The notes under the pieces were generated by a model. The model did no database searches, was not told the origin of the DNA, and was given only the letters and a program-made list of their open reading frames with translations. The position numbers and the translations under genes were made by a program. 64,000 nucleotides of DNA, taken from the NCBI RefSeq assembly GCF_009429125.1, contig NZ_CP045529.1:930001-994000 (forward strand), given 5' to 3'. The DNA is from Luteimicrobium xylanilyticum. GTDB taxonomy: Bacteria > Actinomycetota > Actinomycetes > Actinomycetales > Cellulomonadaceae. This document shows, one piece after another, positions 24,925-35,524 of the stretch (within the stretch, counting starts at the first letter, position 1; each line of letters opens with the position of its first letter).

Positions 24925-25626
24925 ATGGCCACGCTCACCGTCGACGTCCTGGACCCGAAGGGCAAGAAGACCGGCACCGCCGACCTTCCCGCCGAGGTGT
25001 TCGACGTCCAGACCAACATCCCGCTGATCCACCAGGTGGTCGTCGCGCAGCTCGCCGCGGCCCGCCAGGGCACCCACGACACGAAGTCTCGTGGCGAGGT
25101 CTCGGGTGGTGGCCGGAAGCCGTACAAGCAGAAGGGCACCGGCCGCGCCCGTCAGGGCTCGACCCGCGCGCCGCAGTTCGCCGGGGGTGGCGTCGTCCAC
25201 GGCCCGACCCCGCGCGACTACAGCCAGCGGACGCCCAAGAAGATGAAGTCCGCCGCGCTCCGCGGTGCGCTGTCCGACCGCGCCCGTGCGGGTCGCGTCC
25301 ACGTCGTGACCGGCTTCGGCATCGAGGACGCCCCGTCGACCCGCGCCGCCGTCGCCGTGCTCACGACCGTGTCGTCCCGTCGCCACGTGCTCGTCGTGCA
25401 CGAGCGCGGCGACGAGCTCGCGGTCAAGTCGCTGCGGAACGTGGAGCAGGTCCACCTGCTCCCGGCCGACCAGCTCAACACGTACGACGTCCTGATCTCG
25501 GACGACGTGGTGTTCACCCAGGGTGCGCTCGAGGCGTTCCTCGCCGGCCCGGCCACGGGTCGTTCGGTGAAGGCCGTCGCGTCGGGTTCCGAGGCCGCGG
25601 ACAACGCTGAGGAGACCGAGAAGTGA
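24925..25626 (+). CDS. rplD: 50S ribosomal protein L4 (uL4)
   Basis: uL4 lines the peptide exit tunnel; in gammaproteobacteria it also represses the S10 operon. The 233-residue product has the tunnel loop [22 protein letters not shown] and a short acidic C-terminal tail ([12 protein letters not shown]). Its stop overlaps the rplW GTG as GTGA. Confidence 0.96.
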   Translation: MATLTVDVLDPKGKKTGTADLPAEVFDVQTNIPLIHQVVVAQLAAARQGTHDTKSRGEVSGGGRKPYKQKGTGRARQGSTRAPQFAGGGVVHGPTPRDYSQRTPKKMKSAALRGALSDRARAGRVHVVTGFGIEDAPSTRAAVAVLTTVSSRRHVLVVHERGDELAVKSLRNVEQVHLLPADQLNTYDVLISDDVVFTQGALEAFLAGPATGRSVKAVASGSEAADNAEETEK

Positions 25627-25913
25627 CCACCGTGCAGAAGGACCCGCGCGACATCCTGATCGCGCCGGTCGTCTCCGAGAAGAGCTACGGGCTCCTGGAC
25701 GAGGGCAAGTACACGTTCCTCGTGGACCCCCGCGCCAACAAGACCGAGATCAAGATCGCCGTCGAGAAGGTCTTCTCGGTCAAGGTCGCCTCGGTCAACA
25801 CCATCAACCGCAAGGGCAAGACCCGTCGCACGCGGTTCGGCATCGGCAAGCGCAAGGACACGAAGCGCGCGATCGTCACCCTCCGCGAGGGCACGATCGA
25901 CATCTTCGGCTGA
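25623..25913 (+). CDS. rplW: 50S ribosomal protein L23 (uL23)
   Basis: uL23 lies at the exit of the peptide tunnel and docks SRP and trigger factor. The product is 96 residues from the GTG at 25623; another GTG at 25632 is possible and would remove three residues. The [18 protein letters not shown] basic loop is conserved. It overlaps rplD by 4 nt. Confidence 0.96.
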   Translation: MTTVQKDPRDILIAPVVSEKSYGLLDEGKYTFLVDPRANKTEIKIAVEKVFSVKVASVNTINRKGKTRRTRFGIGKRKDTKRAIVTLREGTIDIFG

Positions 25914-25945
25914 GCCGGACGAGAGGCAAGTGAGGACAGACCCCG

Positions 25946-26782
<837 letters not shown>

Positions 26783-26796
26783 TAGGAGCCTGACAG

Positions 26797-27078
26797 ATGC
26801 CTCGTAGCCTGAAGAAGGGCCCCTTCGTCGACGACCACCTTCAGAAGAAGGTGGACGTGCAGAACGAGAAGGGGACCAAGAACGTCATCAAGACGTGGTC
26901 CCGTCGGTCGGTCATCACGCCCGACTTCCTCGGCCACACCTTCGCCGTGCACGACGGTCGCAAGCACACCCCGGTGTTCGTCACCGAGGCGATGGTCGGC
27001 CACAAGCTCGGCGAGTTCGCGCCCACGCGGACGTTCCGCGGCCACGTGAAGGACGACAAGAAGGGTCGTCGCCGCTGA
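26797..27078 (+). CDS. rpsS: 30S ribosomal protein S19 (uS19)
   Basis: uS19 binds the 30S head near the A-site tRNA. The 93-residue product starts [15 protein letters not shown] and contains [20 protein letters not shown]. It follows rplB by 14 nt. Confidence 0.97.
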   Translation: MPRSLKKGPFVDDHLQKKVDVQNEKGTKNVIKTWSRRSVITPDFLGHTFAVHDGRKHTPVFVTEAMVGHKLGEFAPTRTFRGHVKDDKKGRRR

Positions 27079-27166
27079 GCGCAGCGCGCCGGGCCCAGCC
27101 CGACGACGCAGCGACAGCGCAGCGACGGACCTGACGGTCGTCGAGAGACAAGAAGGTAGGACAGCA

Positions 27167-27538
27167 ATGGAAGCCAAGGCGCAGGCGCGGTTCGTCCGTG
27201 TCACGCCCCAGAAGGCCCGGCGCGTCGTGGACCTCATCCGTGGCAAGCAGGCCTCCGAGGCCGTGGCGGTGCTCAAGTTCGCGCCGCAGGCCGCGAGCGA
27301 GCCGGTCCGCAAGGTCGTGGAGTCCGCGATCGCGAACGCACGGGTGAAGGCCGACCGCGCGAGCCAGGCGTTCGACGAGCAGCAGCTCGTCGTGACCGCC
27401 GCGTTCGTGGACGAGGGGCCGACGCTCAAGCGGTTCCGTCCGCGGGCGCAGGGTCGTGCGAGCCAGATCCTCAAGCGGACCAGCCACATCACCGTGGTCG
27501 TGGCTCCGCGTGACGACGAGAAGGGAAGGGCCCGATAG
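27167..27538 (+). CDS. rplV: 50S ribosomal protein L22 (uL22)
   Basis: uL22 has a long beta-hairpin that forms part of the exit tunnel constriction. The 123-residue product contains [17 protein letters not shown] and the C-terminal hairpin [29 protein letters not shown] precedes the ATG at 27167. The stop shares one base with the rpsC GTG. Confidence 0.97.
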   Translation: MEAKAQARFVRVTPQKARRVVDLIRGKQASEAVAVLKFAPQAASEPVRKVVESAIANARVKADRASQAFDEQQLVVTAAFVDEGPTLKRFRPRAQGRASQILKRTSHITVVVAPRDDEKGRAR

Positions 27539-28380
27539 TGGGACAGAAGGTTCACCCGCTGGGGTACCGACTCGGCATCACCACCGACCACCGGTCGCGC
27601 TGGTTCGCCGACAGCACGAAGCCCGGCCAGCGGTACCGCGACTACGTCCAGGAGGACGTGAAGATCCGCAAGCTCATGAGCACGGGTCTCGAGCGCGCGG
27701 GCATCGCCAAGGTCGAGATCGAGCGCACGCGTGACCGCGTCCGCGTGGACATCCACACGGCGCGTCCGGGCATCGTCATCGGCCGCCGCGGCGCCGAGGC
27801 CGACCGCCTGCGCGGCGAGCTCGAGAAGCTCACCGGCAAGCAGGTCCAGCTCAACATCCTCGAGGTCAAGAACCCCGAGATCGACTCCCAGCTCGTCGCT
27901 CAGGGCATCGCCGAGCAGCTCGCGAGCCGTGTGTCGTTCCGTCGTGCGATGCGCAAGGGCATGCAGTCCGCGCAGCGTGCGGGCGCGAAGGGCATCCGGG
28001 TGCAGTGCTCGGGTCGTCTGGGCGGCGCCGAGATGAGCCGGTCGGAGTTCTACCGTGAGGGTCGTGTGCCGCTGCACACGCTCCGCGCGAACATCGACTA
28101 CGGCTTCTACGAGGCCCGCACCACCTTCGGCCGGATCGGCGTGAAGGTGTGGATCTACAAGGGCGACATGACCGAGAAGGAGTTCGCTGCGCAGCAGGCG
28201 TCCTCCGCCGGTCGTCCGGCCCGTGGTGGCCGTGGCGAGCGCGGCGGCGACCGTCCGCGCGGCGGCCGTCGTAACGACCGTCCCGCCGCCGGTGCGCCGG
28301 CTGCGGCCGAGGCCCCCGCCGCCTCCTCGGCTCCCGCCGAGGCGACGGAGTCGGCCCCCGAGTCCGGAACGGAGGCCTGA
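27538..28380 (+). CDS. rpsC: 30S ribosomal protein S3 (uS3) with long C-terminal tail
   Basis: uS3 forms part of the mRNA entry tunnel and helicase. The core (about 1-215) has the KH domain with [11 protein letters not shown]. The product is 280 residues, and the last ~60 (from about 219) are a low-complexity Gly/Arg then Ala/Pro/Glu tail ([18 protein letters not shown] and onward). Such tails are common in actinobacterial S3 and are probably disordered RNA-binding extensions. The GTG at 27538 overlaps the rplV stop by 1 nt. Confidence 0.97.
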   Translation: MGQKVHPLGYRLGITTDHRSRWFADSTKPGQRYRDYVQEDVKIRKLMSTGLERAGIAKVEIERTRDRVRVDIHTARPGIVIGRRGAEADRLRGELEKLTGKQVQLNILEVKNPEIDSQLVAQGIAEQLASRVSFRRAMRKGMQSAQRAGAKGIRVQCSGRLGGAEMSRSEFYREGRVPLHTLRANIDYGFYEARTTFGRIGVKVWIYKGDMTEKEFAAQQASSAGRPARGGRGERGGDRPRGGRRNDRPAAGAPAAAEAPAASSAPAEATESAPESGTEA

Positions 28381-28383
28381 GTC

Positions 28384-28803
28384 ATGCTGATCCCCCGCAG
28401 GCTCAAGCACCGCAAGCAGCACCACCCGAAGCGCTCCGGCGCTGCCAAGGGTGGCACCGCGATCTCCTTCGGCGACTACGGCATCCAGGCTCTCGAGCCC
28501 GCCTACGTCACCAACCGTCAGATCGAGGCTGCTCGTATCGCCATGACCCGCCACATCAAGCGTGGTGGCAAGGTCTGGATCAACATCTACCCCGACCGTC
28601 CGCTGACCAAGAAGCCGGCGGAGACCCGCATGGGTTCCGGTAAGGGTTCCCCCGAGTGGTGGGTCGCCAACGTCAAGCCCGGACGCATCGTGTTCGAGCT
28701 CGCGGGTGTCGACGAGGAGCTGGCCCGCGAGGCCATGCGCCGTGCGATCCACAAGCTCCCGATGAAGTGCCGTTTCGTGGTGCGCGAGGGTGGTGCTAGC
28801 TGA
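28384..28803 (+). CDS. rplP: 50S ribosomal protein L16 (uL16)
   Basis: uL16 contacts A-site tRNA and completes 50S maturation. The 139-residue product contains the [20 protein letters not shown] region. It starts 4 nt after the rpsC stop, and its own stop overlaps the rpmC ATG (TGATG). Confidence 0.97.
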   Translation: MLIPRRLKHRKQHHPKRSGAAKGGTAISFGDYGIQALEPAYVTNRQIEAARIAMTRHIKRGGKVWINIYPDRPLTKKPAETRMGSGKGSPEWWVANVKPGRIVFELAGVDEELAREAMRRAIHKLPMKCRFVVREGGAS

Positions 28804-29042
28804 TGGCTATCGGTACCAAGGAGCTCGCGACGAGCGAGCTGGACACGTTCGACGACGAGAAGCTCGTCGCCGAGCTGAAGAAGGCCAAGGAAGAGCTGTT
28901 CAACCTTCGCTTCCAGTCGGCGACCGGGCAGCTCGACTCGACGGGTCGGCTCAAGGCGGTGCGCCGCGACATCGCGCGGATCTACACGATCCTGCGTGAG
29001 CGCGAGCTCGGCATCCGCACGGCCCCGAGCGCGAGCGAGTGA
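28803..29042 (+). CDS. rpmC: 50S ribosomal protein L29 (uL29)
   Basis: uL29 is a small two-helix protein at the tunnel exit that contacts SRP and trigger factor. The 79-residue product contains [20 protein letters not shown]. It overlaps rplP by 1 nt and rpsQ by 4 nt. Confidence 0.96.
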   Translation: MAIGTKELATSELDTFDDEKLVAELKKAKEELFNLRFQSATGQLDSTGRLKAVRRDIARIYTILRERELGIRTAPSASE

Positions 29043-29359
29043 GTGAGGCTGAGATGAGCGAGAAGACACAGCAGACCGACGAGGCGACGGTGGAGGCGGC
29101 CGAAGAGACTCGCGCCCACCGCAAGACGCGCCGTGGCTACGTCGTCAGCGACAAGATGGACAAGACCGTCGTGATCGCCGTCGAGGACCGGGTCAAGCAC
29201 CCCCTCTACGGCAAGGTCATGCGTCGCACGAGCAAGGTCAAGGCCCACGACGAGCAGAACTCTGCCGGCGTCGGTGACCTCGTCCTGATCATGGAGACCC
29301 GGCCGCTGTCCGCCACCAAGCGGTGGCGCGTGGTCGAGATCCTCGAGAAGGCCAAGTAG
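29039..29359 (+). CDS. rpsQ: 30S ribosomal protein S17 (uS17)
   Basis: uS17 is a 16S rRNA-binding assembly protein. The product is 106 residues from the GTG at 29039, which overlaps the rpmC stop as GTGA; an ATG at 29054 would give 101 residues and is an equally reasonable start. The core [21 protein letters not shown] follows a ~27-residue acidic N-terminal extension. It is the last gene of the S10 part, before a GC-rich hairpin. Confidence 0.95.
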   Translation: MSEAEMSEKTQQTDEATVEAAEETRAHRKTRRGYVVSDKMDKTVVIAVEDRVKHPLYGKVMRRTSKVKAHDEQNSAGVGDLVLIMETRPLSATKRWRVVEILEKAK

Positions 29360-29400
29360 TCGCTGACCCGCCGCCCCGCGGCGGGACGCCGCCGGCTCCG

Positions 29401-29426
29401 GCCGGCCGTGCGCGAGCACGGCCGGC
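29401..29426 (+). terminator. GC-rich hairpin between S10 and spc operons
   Basis: 11-bp stem, 29401-29411 with 29416-29426, loop GCGA, in the 148-nt rpsQ-rplN spacer. No U-tract. It may be an attenuator or processing site at the S10/spc boundary. Confidence 0.4.
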
Positions 29427-29507
29427 CCGCCGGCACCACAGACCACTATCCGTTCGGCAAGGCTCGCCGCGAGGCGAGAACCGGCTCGACAACAGGAGTT
29501 CACTGAC

Positions 29508-29876
29508 ATGATCCAGCAGGAGTCGCGACTTCGGGTCGCCGACAACACGGGTGCCAAGGAGATCCTCTGCATCCGTGTTCTCGGCGGTTCCGGCCGTCGC
29601 TACGCCGGAATCGGCGACGTCATCGTCGCCACCGTCAAGGACGCGATCCCGGGCGGCAACGTCAAGAAGGGCGACGTGGTCAAGGCCGTCGTCGTCCGCA
29701 CCGTCAAGGAGCGCCGTCGTCCCGACGGGTCCTACATCAAGTTCGACGAGAACGCCGCCGTGATCCTCAAGAACGACGGCGACCCCCGTGGCACGCGCAT
29801 CTTCGGCCCTGTCGGCCGTGAGCTCCGTGACAAGCGGTTCATGAAGATCATCTCGCTGGCGCCGGAGGTGCTCTGA
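29508..29876 (+). CDS. rplN: 50S ribosomal protein L14 (uL14)
   Basis: uL14 forms an intersubunit bridge and binds the silencing factor RsfS. The 122-residue product starts [18 protein letters not shown]. It is the first gene of the spc section, with ACAGGAG upstream. rplX starts 2 nt after the stop. Confidence 0.97.
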   Translation: MIQQESRLRVADNTGAKEILCIRVLGGSGRRYAGIGDVIVATVKDAIPGGNVKKGDVVKAVVVRTVKERRRPDGSYIKFDENAAVILKNDGDPRGTRIFGPVGRELRDKRFMKIISLAPEVL

Positions 29877-29878
29877 CC

Positions 29879-30220
29879 ATGGCGAAGATCAAGAAGGGCG
29901 ACCAGGTCCTCGTGATCGCTGGTCGCGACAAGGGCAAGACGGGCCGCGTCCTGGAGATCCTCAAGGACTCCGACCGCGTCATCGTCGAGGGTGTCCAGCG
30001 CGTCACCAAGCACACCAAGGTCGGCCAGAACGACCGCGGCACGCGCACGGGTGGCCTGGAGACCGTCGAGGCGCCGATCCACGTGTCCAACGTGATGGTC
30101 GTCGACCCGGAGACGAAGAAGGGCACCCGCGTCGGGTACCGCACCGAAGAGGTCGAGCGTGACGGCCGCAAGCGCACGGTTCGCGTGCGCGTCGCCAAGC
30201 GCTCCGGTAAGGACATCTGA
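29879..30220 (+). CDS. rplX: 50S ribosomal protein L24 (uL24)
   Basis: uL24 initiates 50S assembly at the 5' end of 23S rRNA. The 113-residue product has the KOW motif [20 protein letters not shown]. Its stop overlaps the rplE ATG by 1 nt. Confidence 0.97.
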   Translation: MAKIKKGDQVLVIAGRDKGKTGRVLEILKDSDRVIVEGVQRVTKHTKVGQNDRGTRTGGLETVEAPIHVSNVMVVDPETKKGTRVGYRTEEVERDGRKRTVRVRVAKRSGKDI

Positions 30221-30816
30221 TGACGACTGAGACTGCAGCGACCACCGAGGCCGAGGCCACGGTGACGTCGTCCATCCCGCGCCTCAAGGAGCGCTACCGC
30301 AGCGAGATCGTCGGCGGCCTGCGCGAGGAATTCGACCACGAGAACGTCAACCAGGTCGCCCGCGTGACCAAGGTCGTCGTGAACATGGGCGTCGGCGACG
30401 CCGCGAAGGACTCCAAGCTCATCGAGGGCGCGATCCGCGACCTGGCCCTGATCACGGGCCAGAAGCCGCAGGTCACGCGTGCCCGCAAGTCCATCGCGCA
30501 GTTCAAGCTGCGCGAGGGCATGCCGATCGGTGCGCACACCACGCTGCGCGGCGACCGGATGTGGGAGTTCCTCGACCGCCTGCTGTCGCTGGCGCTCCCG
30601 CGCATCCGCGACTTCCGCGGGCTGTCGGACAAGCAGTTCGACGGGCACGGGAACTACACCTTCGGTCTCACGGAGCAGTCCATGTTCCACGAGATCGACC
30701 AGGACAAGATCGACCGCGTCCGCGGCATGGACATCACGATCGTGACGACCGCGACGACGGATGCCGAGGGTCGATCCCTGCTGCGCCGTCTCGGCTTCCC
30801 GTTCAAGGAGAACTGA
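30220..30816 (+). CDS. rplE: 50S ribosomal protein L5 (uL5)
   Basis: uL5 binds 5S rRNA and P-site tRNA in the central protuberance. The 198-residue product is about 12-18 longer than usual because of a Thr/Ala-rich N-terminal extension. The core has [17 protein letters not shown] and [23 protein letters not shown]. It is translationally coupled to rplX and rpsN. Confidence 0.97.
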   Translation: MTTETAATTEAEATVTSSIPRLKERYRSEIVGGLREEFDHENVNQVARVTKVVVNMGVGDAAKDSKLIEGAIRDLALITGQKPQVTRARKSIAQFKLREGMPIGAHTTLRGDRMWEFLDRLLSLALPRIRDFRGLSDKQFDGHGNYTFGLTEQSMFHEIDQDKIDRVRGMDITIVTTATTDAEGRSLLRRLGFPFKEN

Positions 30817-30817
30817 C

Positions 30818-31003
30818 ATGGCGAAGAAGGCCCTGATCAACAAGGCGGCCGCGAAGCCCAAGTTCGCGGTCCGCGCCTACACCCGGTGCCAGCGGTGCGG
30901 TCGTCCGCACTCGGTGTACCGCAAGTTCGGTCTCTGCCGCGTGTGCCTTCGCGAGATGGCGCACCGTGGCGAGCTCCCCGGCGTCACCAAGAGCAGCTGG
31001 TAA
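30818..31003 (+). CDS. rpsN: 30S ribosomal protein S14 type Z (uS14, zinc-binding)
   Basis: uS14 of the short zinc-binding form. The product is 61 residues with two CxxC pairs (CQRC and CRVC) spaced 12 residues apart. It starts at ATG 30818, 1 nt after the rplE stop; a longer in-frame ORF reading into rplE is rejected. It contains the KSSW C-terminus typical of the family. Zinc-free S14 paralogs often exist elsewhere in actinobacteria and replace it under zinc limitation. Confidence 0.97.
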   Translation: MAKKALINKAAAKPKFAVRAYTRCQRCGRPHSVYRKFGLCRVCLREMAHRGELPGVTKSSW

Positions 31004-31093
31004 CGACTACGTCGTAGGTCCGTGCGGAAACCGGCGGGACGAACGTCCCGCACGACCGTGGCGGATACCCCGACGAGGAAGGGCTGAAGCCCA

Positions 31094-31492
31094 ATGACCA
31101 TGACCGACCCGATCGCAGACATGCTCACGCGTCTGCGGAACGCGAACTCGGCCCACCACGACACGGTGACCATGCCGTTCTCGAAGCTGAAGTCTCACAT
31201 CGCTGAGATCCTCCAGGCCGAGGGCTACATCACCGGCTGGAGCGTCGAGGACGCTGCCGTGGGAAAGAACCTCACCATCACGCTCAAGTACGGCCCGAGC
31301 CGCGAGCGCGCCCTGTCGGGCGTGCGCCGTGTCTCGAAGCCGGGCCTGCGCGTGTACGCGAAGTCCACCAACCTGCCCAAGGTCCTCGGCGGCCTCGGCG
31401 TGGCGATCCTGTCCACGTCGTCCGGCCTCCTGACGGACCGTCAGGCCCAGTCGAAGGGCGTGGGCGGGGAAGTCCTCGCCTTCGTCTGGTAA
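31094..31492 (+). CDS. rpsH: 30S ribosomal protein S8 (uS8)
   Basis: uS8 is a central-domain 16S rRNA-binding protein; in E. coli it also represses the spc operon. The 132-residue product contains [14 protein letters not shown] and the C-terminal [13 protein letters not shown]. The ATG at 31094 is preceded by GAAGGGCTGAAG. Confidence 0.97.
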   Translation: MTMTDPIADMLTRLRNANSAHHDTVTMPFSKLKSHIAEILQAEGYITGWSVEDAAVGKNLTITLKYGPSRERALSGVRRVSKPGLRVYAKSTNLPKVLGGLGVAILSTSSGLLTDRQAQSKGVGGEVLAFVW

Positions 31493-31510
31493 CGGAAAGG
31501 AGATACGCCA

Positions 31511-32047
31511 ATGTCTCGTATCGGCAAGATCCCCGTTCCGGTCCCGGCCGGCGTGGACGTCACCGTCAGCGGCGCGCTCGTGACCGTGAAGGGCCCCAAG
31601 GGCTCTCTCGAGCACACGATCCCCGCCCCCATCAAGGTCGAGCAGTCGGACGGCACCCTCGTGGTGACGCGTCCGGACGACGAGCGTGCCTCGCGCGCCC
31701 TGCACGGCCTGACCCGCACCCTGCTCGCGAACCTCGTCACGGGCGTGACCGAGGGCTACGAGAAGAAGCTCGAGATCGTCGGCACCGGTTACCGCGTGAC
31801 GGCGAAGGGCTCGGACCTCGAGTTCGCGCTCGGCTTCTCGCACCCGGTGGTCGTCAAGGCCCCCGCCGGTATCACGTTCGCGGTCGAGAGCCCCACCAAG
31901 TTCTCGGTGAGCGGCATCGACAAGCAGCAGGTCGGCGAGGTCGCAGCGAACATCCGCAAGATCCGCAAGCCCGAGCCGTACAAGGGCAAGGGCGTGCGCT
32001 ACGCCGGCGAGGTCGTCCGCCGCAAGGTCGGAAAGGCTGGTAAGTGA
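31511..32047 (+). CDS. rplF: 50S ribosomal protein L6 (uL6)
   Basis: uL6 lies near the factor-binding site. The 178-residue product starts [15 protein letters not shown] and ends with the [16 protein letters not shown] motif. AAAGGAG precedes the ATG. Its stop overlaps a possible rplR GTG. Confidence 0.97.
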   Translation: MSRIGKIPVPVPAGVDVTVSGALVTVKGPKGSLEHTIPAPIKVEQSDGTLVVTRPDDERASRALHGLTRTLLANLVTGVTEGYEKKLEIVGTGYRVTAKGSDLEFALGFSHPVVVKAPAGITFAVESPTKFSVSGIDKQQVGEVAANIRKIRKPEPYKGKGVRYAGEVVRRKVGKAGK

Positions 32048-32049
32048 TC

Positions 32050-32421
32050 ATGGCTGTCACGGTCAAGGGCAAGGGCAAGCAGATCGCGCGCACGCGCCGT
32101 CACCTGCGCCTGCGCAAGAAGATCTCCGGCACCCCCGCCCGTCCGCGCCTCGTGGTGACGCGCTCGTCGCGCCACATCACGGCCCAGGTCGTCGACGACA
32201 CCGTGGGGCACACCGTCGCGTCTGCCTCGTCGCTCGAGGCGGACCTGCGTGCGCTCGACGGCGACAAGTCCGCCAAGGCGCGCAAGGTCGGCGAGCTCGT
32301 CGCCCAGCGCGCGAAGGCGGCCGGTGTCGAGTCCGTCGTGTTCGACCGCGGCGGGAACAAGTACCACGGCCGGGTCGCGGCGGTGGCGGACGGCGCCCGC
32401 GAGGGTGGTCTGTCGCTGTGA
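32050..32421 (+). CDS. rplR: 50S ribosomal protein L18 (uL18)
   Basis: uL18 binds 5S rRNA. The product is 123 residues from the ATG at 32050 ([18 protein letters not shown]), which matches the usual family start. A GTG at 32044 overlapping the rplF stop would add two residues and has better Shine-Dalgarno spacing, so either is possible. Confidence 0.95.
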   Translation: MAVTVKGKGKQIARTRRHLRLRKKISGTPARPRLVVTRSSRHITAQVVDDTVGHTVASASSLEADLRALDGDKSAKARKVGELVAQRAKAAGVESVVFDRGGNKYHGRVAAVADGAREGGLSL

Positions 32422-32452
32422 CGACGTACGCACGGAAGCAGAGGATTTTCTG

Positions 32453-33121
32453 ATGGCTGCAGGGCAGCGCAACACCGGCGCCCCGGGCGCCGCTACCGAG
32501 GAGCGCTCGAACGAGCGCTCGAACGACCGAGGTGGCCGCCGCGGCGGTGACCGTCGGGACAACCGTCGTCAGGACGCCGAGAAGAACGCCTTCGTCGAGC
32601 GCGTCGTGACCATCAACCGCGTCTCCAAGGTCGTCAAGGGCGGCCGTCGCTTCAGCTTCACCGCGCTCGTCGTGGTGGGCGACGGCGACGGCACCGTCGG
32701 CGTCGGCTACGGCAAGGCCAAGGAGGTGCCCGCGGCGATCGCCAAGGGTGTCGAGGAGGCGAAGAAGAGCTTCTTCCGCGTCCCCCGCATCCAGGGCACC
32801 ATCCCGCACCCCGTCCAGGGTGAGGCAGCGGCCGGTGTCGTCTTCCTCCGTCCGGCCGCTCCGGGTACCGGTGTCATCGCCGGCGGTCCGGTGCGCGCCG
32901 TGCTGGAGTGCGCGGGCATCCACGACGTCCTGAGCAAGTCGCTCGGTTCGTCGAACTCGATCAACATCGTGCACGCGACGGTCGCGGCGCTCCGTGGGCT
33001 CGAGGAGCCCGCCGCGGTCGCCGCCCGCCGTGGTCTGCCGCTCGAGGACGTGGCCCCGGCCGCGCTCCTGCGCTCGCAGGCCGCTGGTCGCGCCGACGCC
33101 GCCACGAAGGTGGGTGCGTGA
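32453..33121 (+). CDS. rpsE: 30S ribosomal protein S5 (uS5)
   Basis: uS5 controls fidelity and lines the mRNA entry. The product is 222 residues from the ATG at 32453. An N-terminal Arg/Asn/Gly-rich extension of about 45 residues precedes the [21 protein letters not shown] core. The upstream in-frame ORF start inside rplR is rejected. The stop overlaps rpmD by 1 nt. Confidence 0.97.
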   Translation: MAAGQRNTGAPGAATEERSNERSNDRGGRRGGDRRDNRRQDAEKNAFVERVVTINRVSKVVKGGRRFSFTALVVVGDGDGTVGVGYGKAKEVPAAIAKGVEEAKKSFFRVPRIQGTIPHPVQGEAAAGVVFLRPAAPGTGVIAGGPVRAVLECAGIHDVLSKSLGSSNSINIVHATVAALRGLEEPAAVAARRGLPLEDVAPAALLRSQAAGRADAATKVGA

Positions 33122-33303
33122 TGGCTCGTCTCAAGGTGACCCAGACCAAGTCCGCCATCGGCGGCAAGCAGAATCAGCGTGACACGCTGCGGACCCTGGG
33201 CCTCAAGCGGATCGGCGACACCGCCGTGAAGGAGGACCGCCCGGAGATCCGCGGCATGGTCAAGACGGTGGCGCACCTCGTCGCCGTCGAGGAGGTCGAG
33301 TGA
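33121..33303 (+). CDS. rpmD: 50S ribosomal protein L30 (uL30)
   Basis: A small 60-residue protein ([20 protein letters not shown]) that binds 5S and 23S rRNA. The ATG at 33121 overlaps the rpsE stop. GGAGG near its end serves as the ribosome-binding site of rplO. Confidence 0.96.
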   Translation: MARLKVTQTKSAIGGKQNQRDTLRTLGLKRIGDTAVKEDRPEIRGMVKTVAHLVAVEEVE

Positions 33304-33305
33304 TC

Positions 33306-33992
33306 ATGGCCGAGAAGAAGAACGACGACGTGACGCCGGAGACGGCCGAGCCCGCCAAGAAGCCGGCCCGCAAGGCCCCGGCGAAGAAGGCCGAGGCTTC
33401 GGCCGAGGCGGCCCCCGCCAAGAAGGCACCGGCGCGCAAGCCGGCCGCCAAGAAGGCGGAGACCGCGGCCGAGGCGGAGGCTGCTCCCAAGAAGCCGGCC
33501 GCCAAGGCGACCAAGGCCGCGGCGAAGCCCGAGCCCGAGGTCGGCGCCGGTGGCACCCTCAAGGTGCACCACCTGCGTCCGGCCCCCGGCGCCAAGACCG
33601 CCAAGACCCGCGTGGGTCGTGGTGAGGCGTCGAAGGGTAAGACGGCCGGCCGTGGTACCAAGGGCACGAAGGCCCGCTACCAGGTTCCGGAGCGCTTCGA
33701 GGGCGGGCAGATGCCCCTCCACATGCGTCTCCCGAAGCTGCGCGGCTTCAAGAACCCGTTCCGCGTCGAGTACCAGGTCGTGAACCTGGACAAGCTGGCG
33801 TCGCTGTACCCCGAGGGTGGCTCCGTCACCGTCGAGGACCTCGTCGCGAAGGGCGCGGTCCGCAAGGGCCAGCTCGTCAAGGTGCTCGGCGCCGGCGAGC
33901 TCTCGGTGAAGCTCGACGTCGCGGTGGACGCGCTGTCGGGCTCGGCGAAGGACAAGATCCTCGCCGCCGGCGGTTCGGTCTCCGAGGACTGA
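33306..33992 (+). CDS. rplO: 50S ribosomal protein L15 (uL15) with Lys/Ala-rich N-terminal extension
   Basis: uL15 is a late 50S assembly protein. The normal core begins at [14 protein letters not shown] (about residue 85) and contains [17 protein letters not shown] and the [18 protein letters not shown] motif. The first ~82 residues are a highly basic Lys/Ala/Pro extension with repeated PAKK/APARK units, resembling the histone H1-like tails of actinobacterial HupB. The total is 228 residues against about 145-155 in most bacteria. The ATG at 33306 is chosen because GGAGG is 10 nt upstream; a GTG at 33300 has only 4 nt. Confidence 0.95.
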   Translation: MAEKKNDDVTPETAEPAKKPARKAPAKKAEASAEAAPAKKAPARKPAAKKAETAAEAEAAPKKPAAKATKAAAKPEPEVGAGGTLKVHHLRPAPGAKTAKTRVGRGEASKGKTAGRGTKGTKARYQVPERFEGGQMPLHMRLPKLRGFKNPFRVEYQVVNLDKLASLYPEGGSVTVEDLVAKGAVRKGQLVKVLGAGELSVKLDVAVDALSGSAKDKILAAGGSVSED

Positions 33993-34003
33993 GTGAGTGA
34001 CGG

Positions 34004-34046
34004 CCAGGGCCGGCGGTGCGCATGCGCCGTCGGCCCTGGTGTCTCT
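34004..34046 (+). terminator. Terminator between rplO and secY
   Basis: A long imperfect hairpin (9-bp outer stem 34004-34012 with 34031-34039, continuing inside with two wobble pairs) followed by TGTCTCTCT. Confidence 0.65.
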
Positions 34047-34100
34047 CTCGACCGGTGATCAGCCGGTCGACCGCACCGGGCCCTGGGCTTCCGAGACGGA

Positions 34101-34131
34101 TTGCGGGATCCTGGGCCAGAGCGGCTAAGGT
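34101..34131 (+). promoter_or_regulatory. Candidate secY promoter
   Basis: TTGCGG (34101-34106), 19-bp spacer, TAAGGT (34126-34131), just downstream of the terminator. The spacer is longer than ideal. Confidence 0.35.
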
Positions 34132-34225
34132 GCCGACGGTGCGACGCACGCCACAGCGTGCCGCGTGACGGCCGACGACCTCGTCGGCCGCTGATGAACC
34201 CGCCCACGGCGGACCAGGAGGATAG

Positions 34226-35524
34226 GTGCTCAGCGCATTCGGCCGGGCTTTCCGGACGCCCGATCTGCGGCGCAAGCTGCTGTTCACGATCGCGATCATG
34301 GCGATCTTCCGGCTGGGCTCGTTCATCCCCACCCCGGGGGTGAGCTACCCGAACGTCCAGCAGTGCATCGACGAGACCGCGAGCAACAGCGACCTGCTCG
34401 GCCTCGTCAACCTGTTCAGCGGCGGGGCGCTCCTCAAGCTGTCGGTGTTCGCGCTCGGGATCATGCCGTACATCACGGCGAGCATCATCGTGCAGCTCCT
34501 GCGCGTCGTGATCCCACGGTTCGAGGCCCTGCACAAGGAGGGCCAGTCCGGCACCGCGAAGCTCACGCAGTACACCCGGTACCTCACCATCGCGCTCGCG
34601 ATCCTGCAGTCGACGACGATCATCACGACCGCGCGCACCGGTGTCCTGTTCCAGGGCTGCTCCCAGTCCGTCATCCCTGACGACTCGGTGGCCAACCTCG
34701 CGATCATGGTCGTCACGATGACGGCCGGTACCGGTCTGATCATGTGGCTGGGCGAGCTCATCACCGAGCGCGGCGTGGGCAACGGCATGTCCCTGCTGAT
34801 CTTCACGTCGATCGCCGCGAGCTTCCCGAGCGCGCTGTGGTCCATCGCCGGTGGCAACGGCGGCGTCGGCAAGTTCATCATCGTGATCGCTCTCTGCGTC
34901 GTGGTGGTCGGGCTCGTGGTGTTCGTCGAGCAGTCGCAGCGGCGGATCCCCGTGCAGTACGCCAAGCGCATGGTCGGACGGCGCATGTACGGCGGCTCGT
35001 CCACGTACATCCCGATCAAGATCAACATGGCGAACGTGATCCCGATCATCTTCGCGTCGTCGCTGCTGGCGATCCCGGGGCTGATCGCACAGTTCGCCGA
35101 CCAGTCCGCGGGCTGGGTCCAGTGGGTGACCCAGAACCTCGCGACGACGAGCGCGCCGCTACACCTCGTGCTCTACACGGTGCTGATCATCTTCTTCTGC
35201 TTCTTCTACACGGCGATCACGTTCAACCCGGACGAGGTCGCGGACAACATGAAGACGTACGGCGGTTTCATCCCGGGCATCCGCGCGGGCCGACCGACGG
35301 CCGAGTACCTCGACTACGTCATCACGCGCATCACCACGGCCGGCTCGCTGTACCTGGCGATCGTGGCGCTGATCCCGACGATCGCGTTCGTCCTGCTGAA
35401 CGTCACGACCAACATCCCGTTCGGCGGCAGCTCGATCATCATCGTCGTCGGCGTGGGTCTCGAGACCGTCAAGCAGATCGACAGCCAGCTGCAGCAGCGG
35501 CACTACGAAGGGTTTCTCCGTTGA
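34226..35524 (+). CDS. secY: Protein translocase channel subunit SecY
   Basis: SecY is the membrane channel of the Sec translocon. The 432-residue product has ten hydrophobic segments, the plug region after helix 1, and the NVIPIIFASSLL and IPFGGSSIIIVVGVGLETVKQID motifs. The GTG at 34226 has a perfect AGGAGG 5 nt upstream. The C-terminal stop overlaps the adk TTG. Confidence 0.98.
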   Translation: MLSAFGRAFRTPDLRRKLLFTIAIMAIFRLGSFIPTPGVSYPNVQQCIDETASNSDLLGLVNLFSGGALLKLSVFALGIMPYITASIIVQLLRVVIPRFEALHKEGQSGTAKLTQYTRYLTIALAILQSTTIITTARTGVLFQGCSQSVIPDDSVANLAIMVVTMTAGTGLIMWLGELITERGVGNGMSLLIFTSIAASFPSALWSIAGGNGGVGKFIIVIALCVVVVGLVVFVEQSQRRIPVQYAKRMVGRRMYGGSSTYIPIKINMANVIPIIFASSLLAIPGLIAQFADQSAGWVQWVTQNLATTSAPLHLVLYTVLIIFFCFFYTAITFNPDEVADNMKTYGGFIPGIRAGRPTAEYLDYVITRITTAGSLYLAIVALIPTIAFVLLNVTTNIPFGGSSIIIVVGVGLETVKQIDSQLQQRHYEGFLR

